Of a stretch of DNA of 64,000 nucleotides, positions 41,890 to 54,962 are shown one piece after another. A program made the translations under genes and the position numbers. The stretch is from Trichoplax adhaerens (Eukaryota; Placozoa; Uniplacotomia; Trichoplacea; Trichoplacidae), in assembly GCF_000150275.1 (NCBI RefSeq), contig NW_002060967.1, positions 372,001 to 436,000 on the forward strand, written 5' to 3'. Each line of letters starts with the position of its first letter. The first letter of the stretch is position 1. The notes below the pieces were generated by a model that saw only the letters and a program-made list of their open reading frames with translations, had not been told where the DNA came from and did not search any database.

Positions 41890-42790
41890 GATATCAATGC
41901 TTCATCTATAGTTGTAATACACTTTACTACTGTATCTATCCAATCATAGCTTAGGTGGAAATATCTCAACATTACTCATTTCCTTCCTCCTAGTTCAACC
42001 AGAAATAGATCAAGACTCTCTTTTCATCTATTTCTAACTGCTCCGTCGAATCAAAAAAAAATTGATTAAGGCATCGGTTGTTCACCCTAGAACAGACGTA
42101 ATATCCTTCACTACTATATCTATCTAGGCACTTATCAAACCATAACTTAGCTGGAAATATCTCAACATCACTAGTTTTACATCATCCGAGTTGAAGCAGA
42201 AATAGATCAAGACTCTCTTTTCATCTATTTCTAACTGCTCCTTCGAAATAAAAAAAAATTGATTGAGACATCGATGCTCCATCATAGAATAGTTGTTCTA
42301 TCCTTTACGATTGTCTCTATCAAACCCCAGCTTAGCTGGAAATATTTCAACATCTGTAGTTGAATATCATCCGAGTTGAAGCAGAAATCGATCAAGACTC
42401 TCTTTTCATCTATTTCTAACTACTCCTTCGAATCCCCAAAAATTAATTGAGACATCGATACTCCATCATAGAATAGTCGTTCTATCCTTTACGACTGTCT
42501 CTATCAAACCACAACTTAGCTGGAAATATTTCAACATCTGTAGTTGAATATCATCCGAGTTGAAGCAGAAATAGATCAAGACTCTCTTTTCATCTATTTC
42601 TAACTACTCCTTCGAAATAAAAAAAAATTGATTAAGACATCGATGCTCCATCATAGAATAGTTGTTCTATCCTTTACGATTGTCTCTATCAAACCCCAGC
42701 TTAGCTGGAAATATTTCAACATCTGTAGTTGAATATCATCCGAGTTGAAGCAGAAATCGATGAAGACTCTCTTCTCATCCATTTCTAGCT
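41890..42790. repeat. about 185-bp tandem repeat, 5 copies
   Basis: The phrase agaaatagatcaagactctc (with small variants) begins at 42001, 42198, 42383, 42567 and 42752, giving spacing of 197, 185, 184 and 185 bp. Units share cttttcatctatttctaact, cttagctggaaatatttcaa and tatcatccgagttgaagc. Odd- and even-numbered middle copies share small variants (atcga versus ataga), suggesting growth by duplication of pairs. Confidence 0.92.
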
Positions 42791-43207
42791 ACTTGATAAC
42801 AAATACGTTATTTACCATACTCTTATAAAGGATGCAATCATAATAAAAGTACAAGGAGATTCTTCCAGTATCCTCCTTCCAACTATTTCCTATGAAAGCC
42901 ATTGCAGTCCAGGCTGCTGTATCCCCCTAATCCTAGACCTAAACGAATCATAACAGAATTTGATTTTTCATCGCCGCTAGTCGACTCTAATGGTAAAACA
43001 TCCATCACCTCCTATAAGTGATATAAAAGATGGAAAAGAAAAATACTACTCAAGTATAGAAAGAGTATAAAAAATTGGGACAAGTTATTGTTCTCCTACC
43101 AAGCCAAACGATTTCTATAGCTAGTAATGAACATCTTCTCATCAATAAAGTCTCCCATCCATTTGTAATGGATGGACTAGTGAAGAAGAAGACTGACTTA
43201 ATAGAGT

Positions 43208-43328
43208 ATGGCGGCCGACAGTATTGAGTCTCTTGAAGGCTGGAAAAGCCTATACGATACTATAGATGAGTCAAGCAAGAGACGATTTTATAAGTGCCAT
43301 CGTATCAAAGAGACAATCATTCATTATG
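43208..43328 (+). CDS. possible first coding exon (41 aa) of a gene running into the assembly gap
   Basis: An ATG in a favourable context (gagtATGG) opens a frame beginning MAADSIESLEGWKSLYD, rich in charged residues. It ends at a GGTACAAT donor-like site in phase 1. The local GC-rich start (gcggccgac) stands out from its surroundings. It could be the 5' exon of the C2-domain gene that emerges from the gap, or of a separate gene. I recognise no domain in it. Confidence 0.3.
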
Positions 43329-43993
43329 GTACAATAACAACGATCACGTGATAACCAACACCACCAGCGCCTATTGTTCACAAAGAATAGATCTTGTTTA
43401 GTTCTGACGCTCTAAATCACTTAATTTCCTTATGGCTCATCGCTGTGTTATAGAGCGCTTGGAAAGACAAATTAAATCGTGATATCAATTCATTTTGCAT
43501 TTATTCCACTCTTAAATAATCTCCTTACTCTGGTTCATCATCTTAGTGAGATAAATACTTCCACTGACAAGGCAATTGAATATTGAAGTATTGATACAAG
43601 GTGCTACTAGGTAAGGTTCCAATTTACAAATCGACACCTTCATGTTCGTATATCTGTTTTAGTCGCTGTTTATTAGTATGTAAGCTAGCCATTTTATCCA
43701 GTATATTAGAATCTTTCCTGTAAGAATAGATAGAATTTCACGGAAGAGTGAATGGCACTATGGACACTTGTACAATGTACAGTTATTTGTATGGTATGCT
43801 TCAGTTTGAATCATGCATGCAGTGACGGACAATATCAAATTCTTTCCTGAAAAAATTCATCGAACATAGGGAATAGATCAACAATCCTTCTCTACTGTAG
43901 TGTAGAACGGTGTAGCAACTCATAGATGTTATATAAAATATCACCTATAGCGATAACAACGACATCAAATAGGCTATCAGTGTGAAATTTACC

Positions 43994-44485
43994 NNNNNNN
44001 NNNNNNNNNNNNNNNNNNNNNNNNNNNNNNNNNNNNNNNNNNNNNNNNNNNNNNNNNNNNNNNNNNNNNNNNNNNNNNNNNNNNNNNNNNNNNNNNNNNN
44101 NNNNNNNNNNNNNNNNNNNNNNNNNNNNNNNNNNNNNNNNNNNNNNNNNNNNNNNNNNNNNNNNNNNNNNNNNNNNNNNNNNNNNNNNNNNNNNNNNNNN
44201 NNNNNNNNNNNNNNNNNNNNNNNNNNNNNNNNNNNNNNNNNNNNNNNNNNNNNNNNNNNNNNNNNNNNNNNNNNNNNNNNNNNNNNNNNNNNNNNNNNNN
44301 NNNNNNNNNNNNNNNNNNNNNNNNNNNNNNNNNNNNNNNNNNNNNNNNNNNNNNNNNNNNNNNNNNNNNNNNNNNNNNNNNNNNNNNNNNNNNNNNNNNN
44401 NNNNNNNNNNNNNNNNNNNNNNNNNNNNNNNNNNNNNNNNNNNNNNNNNNNNNNNNNNNNNNNNNNNNNNNNNNNNNNNNNNNNN
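43994..44485. other. assembly gap (492 N)
   Basis: Run of N. Frames that appear to cross it are artefacts. It interrupts the C2-domain gene on the plus strand. Confidence 0.99.
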
Positions 44486-47400
44486 ATTATTGGTCTATTG
44501 TTGGACAGTTGGATCAAATAACTATCAAACGCAAACCATTAAAAACACTAACGCACCTAAATGGGACGAATTTGTCGATGTAATCGATTCATTAATGATA
44601 TCACTTTCTAATCTAGAATATTCTATACCACATCCATACATACCCGCATAAGAATTACTAAAATAATTTCATTATTTTATATTTCTTTTTACTGTGTTTC
44701 AGTTCATCGTTCATATTCGATATGGACAGAGCCTTATCGTTAATGTGCAAGATCATGACACAGTGACAGAAGATGATTTCCTTGGAACGTAAGTCCCTTC
44801 CCTTTGAATTGATTCAGTCTGTCGTAGAAAGACTCCATGGTGACATCTTTACCAGTTTAGCCTTACTTACTGCAGATTGTCCCCATTATTTACCATTTAC
44901 TATCATGCCGGTTCAAAGATTACTCCTCTACATTAAGATACCAGAGGAGTGTTCTACCATGATCCATGATTATACATCCGTAGACTTTATTTTATGGCTA
45001 CTGTCATGACTATACTGTAAAATGAATTTAGGACTAAAGCTAGAAATGCAGTCAACATGACGGAGACGCAAAGAATAGTATCAACCTCTGATGGGTAGGA
45101 AAGAGGGAAAGAACACGGACTTTTCAACAGTAGTCCTTCTTCTCCCATGTCCTACTTGCTGCATAATGATGATATTGGTAGTATTATGCCTTAAATCACC
45201 AAAATTATAGAGATAGATTCACGATGAAGGAAGGAGTTTATTAACGGGCTAATTACTGATCGTTACTCCGGCAGTTAGCGGCACAGAATGAATACGTAAT
45301 AATAGGGATAAGGCTTAGTTATGCCAGGGGCTTCTGTACTAAAAATTCTCCCTCAAAAAGCCGTAACTAAAAAAATTTCCCTTCTACTCAAACTACAACG
45401 AAGAATTCTCCCTCAAAGGCCGCAGCTAATTTTCAGTCACGGCTTTCGAGAAAGAATTCTTCGTTGAGTAGTTTCTGCCTCCATACGGACGTAATAGAAA
45501 GGCTTTCGATGCAGTTGTCTGTGATTGGCTATCATGCTCAGTACAAGATAGTTACAAACGTACTACGACACTCGATCTCCCTCAAGTCACTCAACCGATT
45601 CTTTTTTATATTCACTGGCCTCTTTGAAATAGTTTTAGCACTATTTCTCCTCCACCACCTTCCAGGTTATACTTGCTGCATTGATGATACTTGTCCGCTA
45701 AAATCATTGAGCAAATTTTTATTTTATTCCCTCTCTTTAAAATACTACTAGCATTGTAAGGAAGTAACTTTAGTAGCACTAATATTAATTTCAAGAGGTC
45801 AACATTTTGTTGAGAAATTCCTGAAAAGAGGACGATGTGATCAGACGTGACATACTGATTTCGAATGACAGCAGTCGGGTGACCGGTGTCGGCTGACTTT
45901 TACGGTTGAATAGGTCGGGTCATCCATGACGGCTGATCCATATAATAATGACTGTTCAGTTCTGACCCTTCAGATTTCAACTTGGATAGTCATTGTTGCC
46001 ATGGAGCAGCAATTCATAGAATAAGTAAAAATGGAGTCCTGTACAGCGTGTTTAACTTCGTTTTAGAATTTCCAGGTAAAAAATCGACTTCCTTTATTGC
46101 AATTAAAATGACTTAATATTATATGTGCTGGTAGATGAAGGTTCAGTAAATATTACTATACCAATAATTCATATTAGCTACATGCTGGTATAAAATCTAT
46201 AACGTTTTGATATTGATAGTAGCATTTAAATAAAATTCTTATAATCTAAAGCGAATGTAAAAACGCTGTAGAAAGTCAATCAATCATTCAGTAAGACGAC
46301 ATCGATGGAAAATGGAATGAAAGAATCATTTCATCATAAATTCAATACTCAGAATAAAACATGCTGGCCAATGTTGTATCATGATTCATAATGTCAAACT
46401 ATTCTATCTTCACCTAGAGTCAAGTTAGATGTCAACTTTCTTGCTCAAAAGAAACGAACAAATACAGTGAGTCATTGCAAAGAAATTACTGTCATCGTAG
46501 GCTATCACGGATAGTTTACGAACCTTTTTACTGTATAATCTGCAAATTTGAGCTCAAAATGGATGACATTTCATTTCCATCTATTTTGCGATTTATTTTT
46601 AATAGTGGTTTCCATTGAAAAATGTCGATAAAGGAGAAGTTCGACTGGATATAGTATGGCTTTCTATTTCTGATAGTGTCGAAGATTTACAGCTGGAAGC
46701 TGGCGTAAGTCGATTAATCTGGAAATCGTTCAACTGCTACAGTAACTAGAGTAAAAAGTTGAAGTTACAAGTCGATTAGTCCTAGAATCTCTAGTGTACG
46801 AGTATTGACGCGTATTGTGGAATAATTAACACGTAGTGCTACCGCCATGTTAAGATATAGCACTGTAGCTTAGCTGATTACGGTGTTATATATAGATTAA
46901 AACCCATACATGATAGGGATATCTGTCAAAAAGCATATAAAAAAGTGTGGAATCGAATAGCGATGTATTGAAACTTTCCGTTATTATCATCTTGAAATAT
47001 AATAACAGGACTGCAAGGAACCCAAGCAACAATTTCCTCATGCTCTTTTATTGACCAACGTTTTAAACGGCAAATTAGCTACAGTAAGTCAACAATTGTA
47101 AAACTAGTTGATGATTTCATTCGAGAGACTACCTGTGCATCATTCCTATCACTTTAGGAACGTCGAACCTACTGTAAAGTTACCGTTGGCAACAGTACAT
47201 TTACTAGCAAGGTAAGATAACTAAAGTTAACTAAGGCAGTATCACGCATTATACTCTATGTTTATAATTTTAATTTACTGCTTAAGTTAAAACACTTTGA
47301 TAAACAAGTTCCTTTTATTGAAAATTTTTAAAACAGTCTTATTATTTTTCTATCTATGTCTATTTGCAGCCTACAAAACGAAAAACCAAAGTACCAAGAT

Positions 47401-49560
47401 GGGATGTTCAATATAAATTTCTTATTACCAATCCACAGAAAGAAGAAGCAATCTTCGAGGTCTGTTACGTTATAATAGCGCCATTAGCTACAAATAAGCT
47501 ACACGTATACAGTAAATTGGCAGTTAGCGCTAGTAATGACTTACAGACATTATACAGCACTGTATATGCGGTAATTAATTACTGCATCATGGTGGAAATA
47601 AGCTATTTGTAAAATTTCTTTTTTACCGCCAGATGTTTGAATTTGATTCTAACAATGCTTTGGGAAAAGTTATCGTGCCTCTTTCGGAGCTATTAAAGGA
47701 TGATGACAAAATGACTTTAGATTCAACCTTCCCATTGCAAGGTGGTGAATCAGATAAAGATGATAGTCTACACCTGGAAATAATCTTACGAGTAGGTGTC
47801 TAGTCTAAAAATGATTATTATCAACCTAAATTTTTACATGATCTAATGAAATGTCTCAAAATGAACATAGCAAGGACTTTGATTTTTTTGTTGATTTCAT
47901 TTCATTACGTAATTTGTTTATTTACTGGGAATTATCTGTATCTATCTCCGTTTATTGACTATTAGACACTTGCACTCTCTTATAATTAATCTAGCTTTCA
48001 AGCATGATCTATTTTGGAACTGCAGTACACATCATTACAGTAAATACCAGTCGTAATCGTACAACTAGCCGTATATTTGTAAATAAATTCCATTATGAGT
48101 TCTCGCTATAAATCTCAGCATACAAGTTATAACAGTACATTTTTGGAGTTTAAAAAATAAATTAGTCTAATAAATGCAAGCTATTGCACAGTATATACAC
48201 ATCTCAAGTTATTCTGTAGACAATTCTTCCCAAAATCTTAGAATGACTTTACCAGATATCACTGCTTAAGCTCGATTAAAAGCGAAAAGGTGCACGATAC
48301 AGTAGATTTCCACCGATTTTAACGGTATGCTAGTTCGTCAGTACTACCTTATCATACGAGTATATGGCAATCTAAAACTACATAAAATTACTAACACTAT
48401 TGTAATATACGTATTTAGCTATACCAAAGACTTGAATTATTTTATCTATATCGCTGTAACACTGAACTGCATTACAATGCTGTACTTGTGCTAGTCAAAA
48501 ATTCAAACTAATTTTGTTATCAATTAGGTTCTATACTACGAAGGCGAGGATCTTTCTAGTGATGAAGAATTGCCATCTGATTCAGAAAATGATCATGCCG
48601 GGGATTTAGCTAAACCCGATGGTTCAGATATTGCACCAAGAGGGAGCGTTCAACTTACTATACAAGAAAGTAGTTCCAATTCGAGTTTACTAGTTTTAGT
48701 ACATTCTGCTTCGTAAGTAATGAAAAATTTACTTAGAATCTTATATTAACTGATACGTAAATAGTAGAACTAATATTCGAAGTAGAATGATGAAATTACC
48801 AACTTCAATTGATACAGTGTAACCTTGAGCATTTCGTATATCGTTATGATTTCCAGAAATCTACCAGCTATGAATCAAAGTGGTAGTATCGACAGTTACG
48901 TCAGAGCTTATTTATTACCAGATCGCGGTAAAGACGATAGAAAGCGCACTTCGACAGTCAATAGTGACCAAAATCCAGCTTTTGGAGAAACGTAAGTATT
49001 TGCTAAACTTTTCATAAGAATCAAGCTTCTATCAAAATTTTATTCTTGTAAGTTGCATAAACATTCAACCTGCATTTTTATCAATTTAGATTCGAATTTC
49101 CTGTTACATACGAGGAAGCTAAATCTCGCACATTAGAAGTTGCCGTTAAATCTGTCACACCAAATAAAACTGTTGGGAGGGTAATTTAAAATGCTTCAAT
49201 AAACATTCGAATCTTTTACGTAACTCGATGTACACTATAGTACTGCTAGTTTAAAATGGATTGATCCTGATACTTAATGCTGTAAATATCTATAATATAT
49301 GCCTAAGATACTGAATTCTGTCATAATGCATTTACTACAGGTTCTTATTAATCTTTCGACTGTTAACATTGCCGCTACAACTACAGCATGGTAAGTTTTA
49401 TCTTTAAATAGCAATAGTAAATGAAATTAACTAGATATGATTCTGTAGCATCGTAGTATGCCATTAATACGTACCCAAAGTTGATCAAATCAACATCGGA
49501 ATACGAAGGTTTAATCAATCAAATATGCTAACAAATAGGTACGCCTTAAGTCCGCCATGA
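44486..49560 (+). CDS. ESYT: extended-synaptotagmin-like protein, three C2 domains, 5' end in assembly gap (partial)
   Basis: Exons: (gap)-44579, 44703-44788, 45032-45094 (tentative), 46606-46704, 47009-47083, 47158-47211, 47370-47459, 47633-47791, 48528-48712, 48857-48991, 49090-49180, 49341-49390, 49539-49560 (ending WYALSPP). First C2, partial: TIKNTNAPKWDEF, GQSLIVNVQDHD, EDDFLGT. The linking block WFPLKNVDKGEVRLDIVWLS is the E-Syt W-PL...G.l.l.l.WL signature. Second C2: FPHALLLTNVLNGKLA to LHLEIILR. An acidic linker (GEDLSSDEELPSDSEND) leads to a third C2 (LLVLVHSASNLPAMN, YVRAYLLPD, NPAFGETFEF). E-Syts tether ER to plasma membrane in a Ca2+/lipid-dependent way and transfer lipids with an SMP domain. 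The SMP and membrane anchor are not visible here. All junctions from 46606 on close in phase; the 45032-45094 exon does not join 46606 in frame, so an exon is missing or misplaced. Confidence 0.85.
45384..45471. repeat. hairpin-forming inverted repeat in an intron of the C2 gene
   Basis: Left arm 45384-45422 (starts ctactcaaactacaacgaag) pairs with right arm 45440-45471 (ends aattcttcgttgagtag). There is about 30 bp of near-perfect complement with one bulge. A related copy of the left arm (aattctccctcaaaaagccg) lies just upstream at about 45346. This resembles a small MITE or its remnant. Confidence 0.7.
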
Positions 49561-50593
49561 TGACTGATACTGATACCGCTCTAAAGAACACTTACGGATT
49601 ATTACTTAAAGGCAAAATGAAATGTAGCATTATCTAAATAGCAAACTAGACCTATGCCATCGTAGAAAATTGTTATACAAATTATCAACATTTGTCCTTA
49701 ATTAATGCTACCTGATATTTACGCTTGACTAATTAGAGATAGGAATATTCAACATTAATTAAATATTAATAGCAAATTTATCAAATAGATATGATAATTG
49801 AAGGATTACATTACTCTTAAAATAAGTTAAAGCTATAAATTAGATAGGGATTTATCGTAATTGGCTTATATATTGTAGCTATTACTATGGTGGATGTTGT
49901 ATCCATTTCCTTGTTTAGGATGTTTACTCTACTTCTAGGACTAATTCAATCATGACCGTACGTTAGCCTAATATTGAAATTTATCTTTCATTTATTGTCG
50001 TACTAGTAAAAGCGTTTAATTAGGAAAATAACCGGTGATACGTTGTCAACCCTTACTATCATTAAATCACGTATACCAATTTCATTTATTTTGGTGTTCC
50101 ATTTCCTTTAACGGTTATTCTCTCTTCTGCCTGTGATGTTATCAGATGTGCTAATCAATTTTATGCGTTACAAAATATCAATAAATAATAATACAACAAT
50201 GCATTTTTTTGTACATTTCTGTGATTCCCTTATGTTTTCAGTAAACACGTGTTATGAACCTGTTATGATCATTATCATGATTTTCCAAGAATTCTAACAA
50301 GTATTTCATACTGTCTGATGATTAAAAATTAATAGCGTAATATTTTTTAATGTGAATACAGATATTGACTGGGAATTAACATAGATGATCCTACCAGTCA
50401 AAATTCCACGGACTAATTATACTTTTAAACTTGACGTCATTGTAATCTGCAATATGCTCGTTTAATTAAACTATATATAAGATGATTGTTAGGCATTGAT
50501 CAGCATAAGGACTAGCAATAGTTTCTATTCCAAATCTTTACTCGAAGTAGAATTTGCTAATCAGGCTGATCAAGAAGGAGAAAATTAGTCAAG
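49561..50593. other. intergenic: E-Syt-like 3' UTR and tetraspanin promoter region
   Basis: No ORF or repeat of note. The two flanking genes are in the same orientation and about 1 kb apart. Confidence 0.5.
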
Positions 50594-53500
50594 ATGAATG
50601 GTTGCGGTTTTAAATTTATGAAACATTTATTGTTCATCTTTAATTTTATAGTATGGGTAAGTCCTGATTGATTTAGGTCTAATTCGAAATACTTTGCTTA
50701 AAATATGACCTTTAATTCGGATTTTAACATCATAATATGCGGGGAAAAATTCCATCTCTAAAAGCACGGGCGTTTCTATCGCTAACGAATTGATTAATTT
50801 TATTTTACTTGTTATAAATACTTTCCAAGAATTAGTCGGTAACAGTTGGCGAAGATATTATAGTATTAGCACTGAAAGTGGCCAAAATTTTTTTCGAATA
50901 TAATTTTGTATCTTTTATATGGAATCGGCTAAAATTCGCTCTGACCACACCAAGATCGTGCTCATTCATGTTATTAGTCATTGTATTCAAAAGTTTTAGC
51001 TTTGTAAGCATTTTTCCTAAGTTAATATACGAATTGCTACAGGAAGCTAAAAGATCTAAAAAACTTAAACTAAGTGTAAAATAACCCCTATTTTTCGCTT
51101 GATTTATGTACATTTAATTTGATTCGATTATTTGAATATACAGTGCTTTGACATCGCTATTATACAAGATCTTACAGCTGCTATCTAATTGCTATCTGAT
51201 TGTTCCATTTAGGCATTTTACTTGTAGCTATTCCTCTCAATAATGCCTTTTTGCCTATAACAATCATAGTTTTTGAGGGTTACTGTAAAAGTGAGACTTC
51301 ATCTGCGGCAGTTAGACATCGTTAGATTAATGTATTGTGCTATATCTATATCACTCGTTGAAAAACAGAGTGTTGAATATTAGACTGTATTGAGATATTT
51401 TTGTTGCAATTGCCAACTTATATGCGAAAAATAGTATCCAGTATTGCTATAAAATTTGCTTGTGATATAAGTTTATAATTAATAGGCAATAGAACTTTTT
51501 CGTTAGAGATTGATTAGATTAGAAAAATCGCCTATACGGGTCCCTGTATAGTAATACCATTGCTTACTGCTATAGTATTCTACTAATATTAATATTCCAG
51601 AGCAGGTGATCATGGTCCAGCACTAGCACTATTAAACAGATGTTTTTAATGATGACAAAAGAAATTATAATTTTATTAAAGTTAACTAACGACACTGTCA
51701 GTCCAGTTAATAGCTAAGACCACATTGTAAGAACAGAAGTTGATTGAAACGGCAATCAATCCTGCAATTGTGTAATTTTAAGTGAGATTACTTAGTAATT
51801 AATTATATGTAATAACCAGTGAACCTATTTATGACTTCGAAGTAATCCTGAGTGTCTAATATTTGCTACGAAAACTCGACCTCATATTTTTCAGGTTATA
51901 TCATACACGTACACCACATATGCACAAGTTTTTATCCCATAATTTCTTGAAGAGCATATAAATCATTAGCATTTTATCTCGTACAGGATATACACGCTAA
52001 TAAGTACTGATTTTATGTTAAATTGCAACCGGTGGCAAAAAGGATTGTTCTTGTAATTATATTTCTTCGTAAATTTAATTCCATAAAATAAAGTTAGTGT
52101 AGCTAATATATGCTCAAATCAATCTTTGAGACAATTTGGAAGCTCTTAATTCAGAGGTCACGCATTCGATCCTCCTAATACTACTGTCCTTGTCAATCAC
52201 ATTGCATAAATAAATTCCGCTCAGGATATCGCTAAATTTCTGCTTTATACTGACATAAGTACGTTTAACATAGCAATATTAAACCATAGAGTTATCAGTT
52301 TACGTGTCGATTTTTTTATTTTGTTTACAATATAAATTCCATTTTAGCATTTATAACATTTTATAAGTGCTGTAGACAGGTACATATATCAGTGTCTAGA
52401 TTAAAAATTAAAGTAAAGTATCTAATTGGTTCTAATAAAATTGTTTCCAATAGATATTCGGCGGTGCTATTCTTGGCTTAGCAATATGGCTAAGAGTAGA
52501 TGGTAACTCATTGGGTGTCTTAGTTGATGAATCATGGTATGTTGCATCATATATCATGATGGGAGTTGGCGGTGTTATTTTCCTGATTGCTTTTATGGGC
52601 TGCTTTGGAGCCATTAGAGAATCTACATGTTTACTTGGAATGGTTAGTCTTAAAGTAGATTGTATCATCAATATGAACGCCCTGCAATTTGCTTCTTTTA
52701 AGGATCAATTTCTAGTTATGATTGATATTGCATCTATTATATCAACATTAATTATTTCTTTACATACAAAATCGTAATAGCTTCGAATATAATTTTAACT
52801 TTTAATGTACAGTATCTGGTAACGTTCTTCAATAAGCACTAAAAATGTCAATTATTTTTTAGTACTTCGCCTTCATGTTGGTTATTTTTATTGCTGAAAT
52901 TGCTGGTGCAATTTACGCTGGTGTAAATCGTCTAAGGGTAATTCTAAGTATTCCTTAAAGTGATTTTAAGAAATATGTTGGTTTTTACTAGTAAAACATA
53001 TAGCTCATTTTTCAGTTATTTGCCATAATTTAGTTGCTGCAGTCCTTAGCATTTTATATAGCAAGAATTCAATTAGAATACTCTGTATTTCAGTTTTAAG
53101 CTTTTTCTAGTGACTAATGCATGTGCTGCAAGGATACCATTCGCAAATTTCACTTAATTATGACTTCTACTAAAATAATATTGGATAGGTCAAGGAGAAT
53201 ATACATATATATATAGCAAAATGGGTTATCCCTCCAACAGTGTAGTGCTATGTTTTATTCTTAAGTCTTGATTGCATTGACTTTAATGCAAACAATACCG
53301 TCGTAGTGAGAAAGATTAATATTTTTAGCTAAGGATTTAACTTTAATAACAGCAATTTGCTTCATTCAATGTAAAAAGTTAATATTTGATTAAAGCTTGC
53401 TATAAGTAGATTGCAAAGACGAATACATTGATCATCATTTCAACTATAGTACGATTGATATAAAAAGATGTTATCATCGATATTAGAATGTAGTTAAGTA

Positions 53501-54962
53501 TAGATAGATGTAACTTTATAATTTATTAAATATTATCGCCAATGTTAATGATATCTAGATCGAAGCCGAAGTAAAAACTCGATTGACAGCTGATATTCAA
53601 GATAAATATAATCAACAAGGCTTTAATGCAATTACAAGGGCTGTGGATTATGTACAAACTTCCGTAAGTGAAGTCCTCAAAAATTCAGATATAGAAAAAT
53701 TTTTAATTCATTTTTTTCCCTATCTTATCGATATTTTAAATTATTACAGTTACTACTGTTATATCAAATGCTACTATTTATGTTCGATTAAGATTTTATT
53801 TGTTTCGCTATTATACAGTCAAGAATAATTGTATATTACTCATATTTGGCTAATGGATTTATATATGCGATACACTAATTTTAACTTACGTATAGTTGAA
53901 ATGTTGTGGAGTAACCACACCAGATAATTGGAGAGACAGCAAATTTGCTGCATCGATAACTGCTGCAACTATCAATGGGCCGCCAGTACCAGACAGTTGC
54001 TGTATATCTTCTCAAAAAAATGATTGCGGTATTCAACCTCGACCAACACCACAAGCATACAATGAAACCATATATCAACAGGTAGATCGAAAGTGTATAT
54101 ATTGAATCAATATAATTAATGGACCTCTCTAATACCGGATAGCATCATAATTGTTGTATTCATTTTCTTCCTATTGGTATCGCAATCGTCTTATTTTATG
54201 GATTAAGTAGACTATTTATTGTCGAATAAAGTAGAGTTTTTATATATAATTATTCAGTTAAAATAAGACCAATTAATGTCCATAAACTATTTAATAAATC
54301 TTACTGTTAAGAGAAATAGAATTTGAATTAGTTGGGATTACTACAGATATTAAAAATAGTACTTCAACGTTGTTTAGCTAGATTAATTGCTTAATGAATA
54401 AATTAACATCACATAATAACGTCAGAGGCTGAGTTCTACTTGAAGTAAATAAGTGGAACACGCAAGAAACATTTTTCATAAAATACATGAACGAGTAGCA
54501 TGGTAGTGCAAGACCAATACAACTGTAACGTATTTGCTGCAGTCAAACTTTTGGATTGCTTTTTATTGATGTAATTTCTTGATTTAAAATAGGGATGCTA
54601 CCCACGAATAGAACAAATTATCGATCAAAGTTTAACAATTGCTATTATTATTTTGTCCTCTGTTGCCGTGATTGAGGTAAAAAAAAATACGATGCAAAGT
54701 TTTATATAGGGACGTTTGTTGCATCTACATGTACTTTACAAATGATTCAATACTATACTACTTTTACAATTTTGTACAAAAGTAATGTTTTGATTGAAAA
54801 TTGTAGACTATCTCAAATGTTAAGAATGATTCATTCTTACTTGAGTCAAAGTTATCGAGGTACCTTGACTAAAATCGTTTGTATGCATTATTCTAGGTTC
54901 TTGGCATGACATTATCCATGGCGTTGCTAGTTGCAATTCGCCGCGGTCATGGAACAGTTTAA
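50594..54962 (+). CDS. tetraspanin, copy A (7 exons, 255 aa)
   Basis: Exons 50594-50656, 52454-52642, 52863-52937, 53559-53663, 53896-54081, 54593-54676 and 54897-54962; every intron is phase 0. Membrane segments: TM1 spans the first junction (HLLFIFNFIVW then IFGGAILGLAIWL). TM2 is about 50-75 (YIMMGVGGVIFLIAFMGC), TM3 about 85-105 (YFAFMLVIFIAEIAGAIYAG), TM4 about 215-245 (LTIAIIILSSVAVIE then VLGMTLSMALLVAI). The large extracellular loop carries the diagnostic CCG (147-149), PDSCC (176-180), Cys188 and Cys208, giving six cysteines for three disulfides. Asn200 (NET) is a possible glycosylation site. N-terminal Cys4 may be palmitoylated. Tetraspanins organise receptors and adhesion proteins in membrane microdomains. 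It looks closest to the CD9/CD63-type group, but I do not assign an orthologue. Intron 1 is 1.8 kb. A paralogue follows downstream. Confidence 0.95.

Noticed and set aside
43945-44521. Long ORFs of 179-190 codons on both strands
   Set aside because: They consist almost wholly of unknown bases across the assembly gap.
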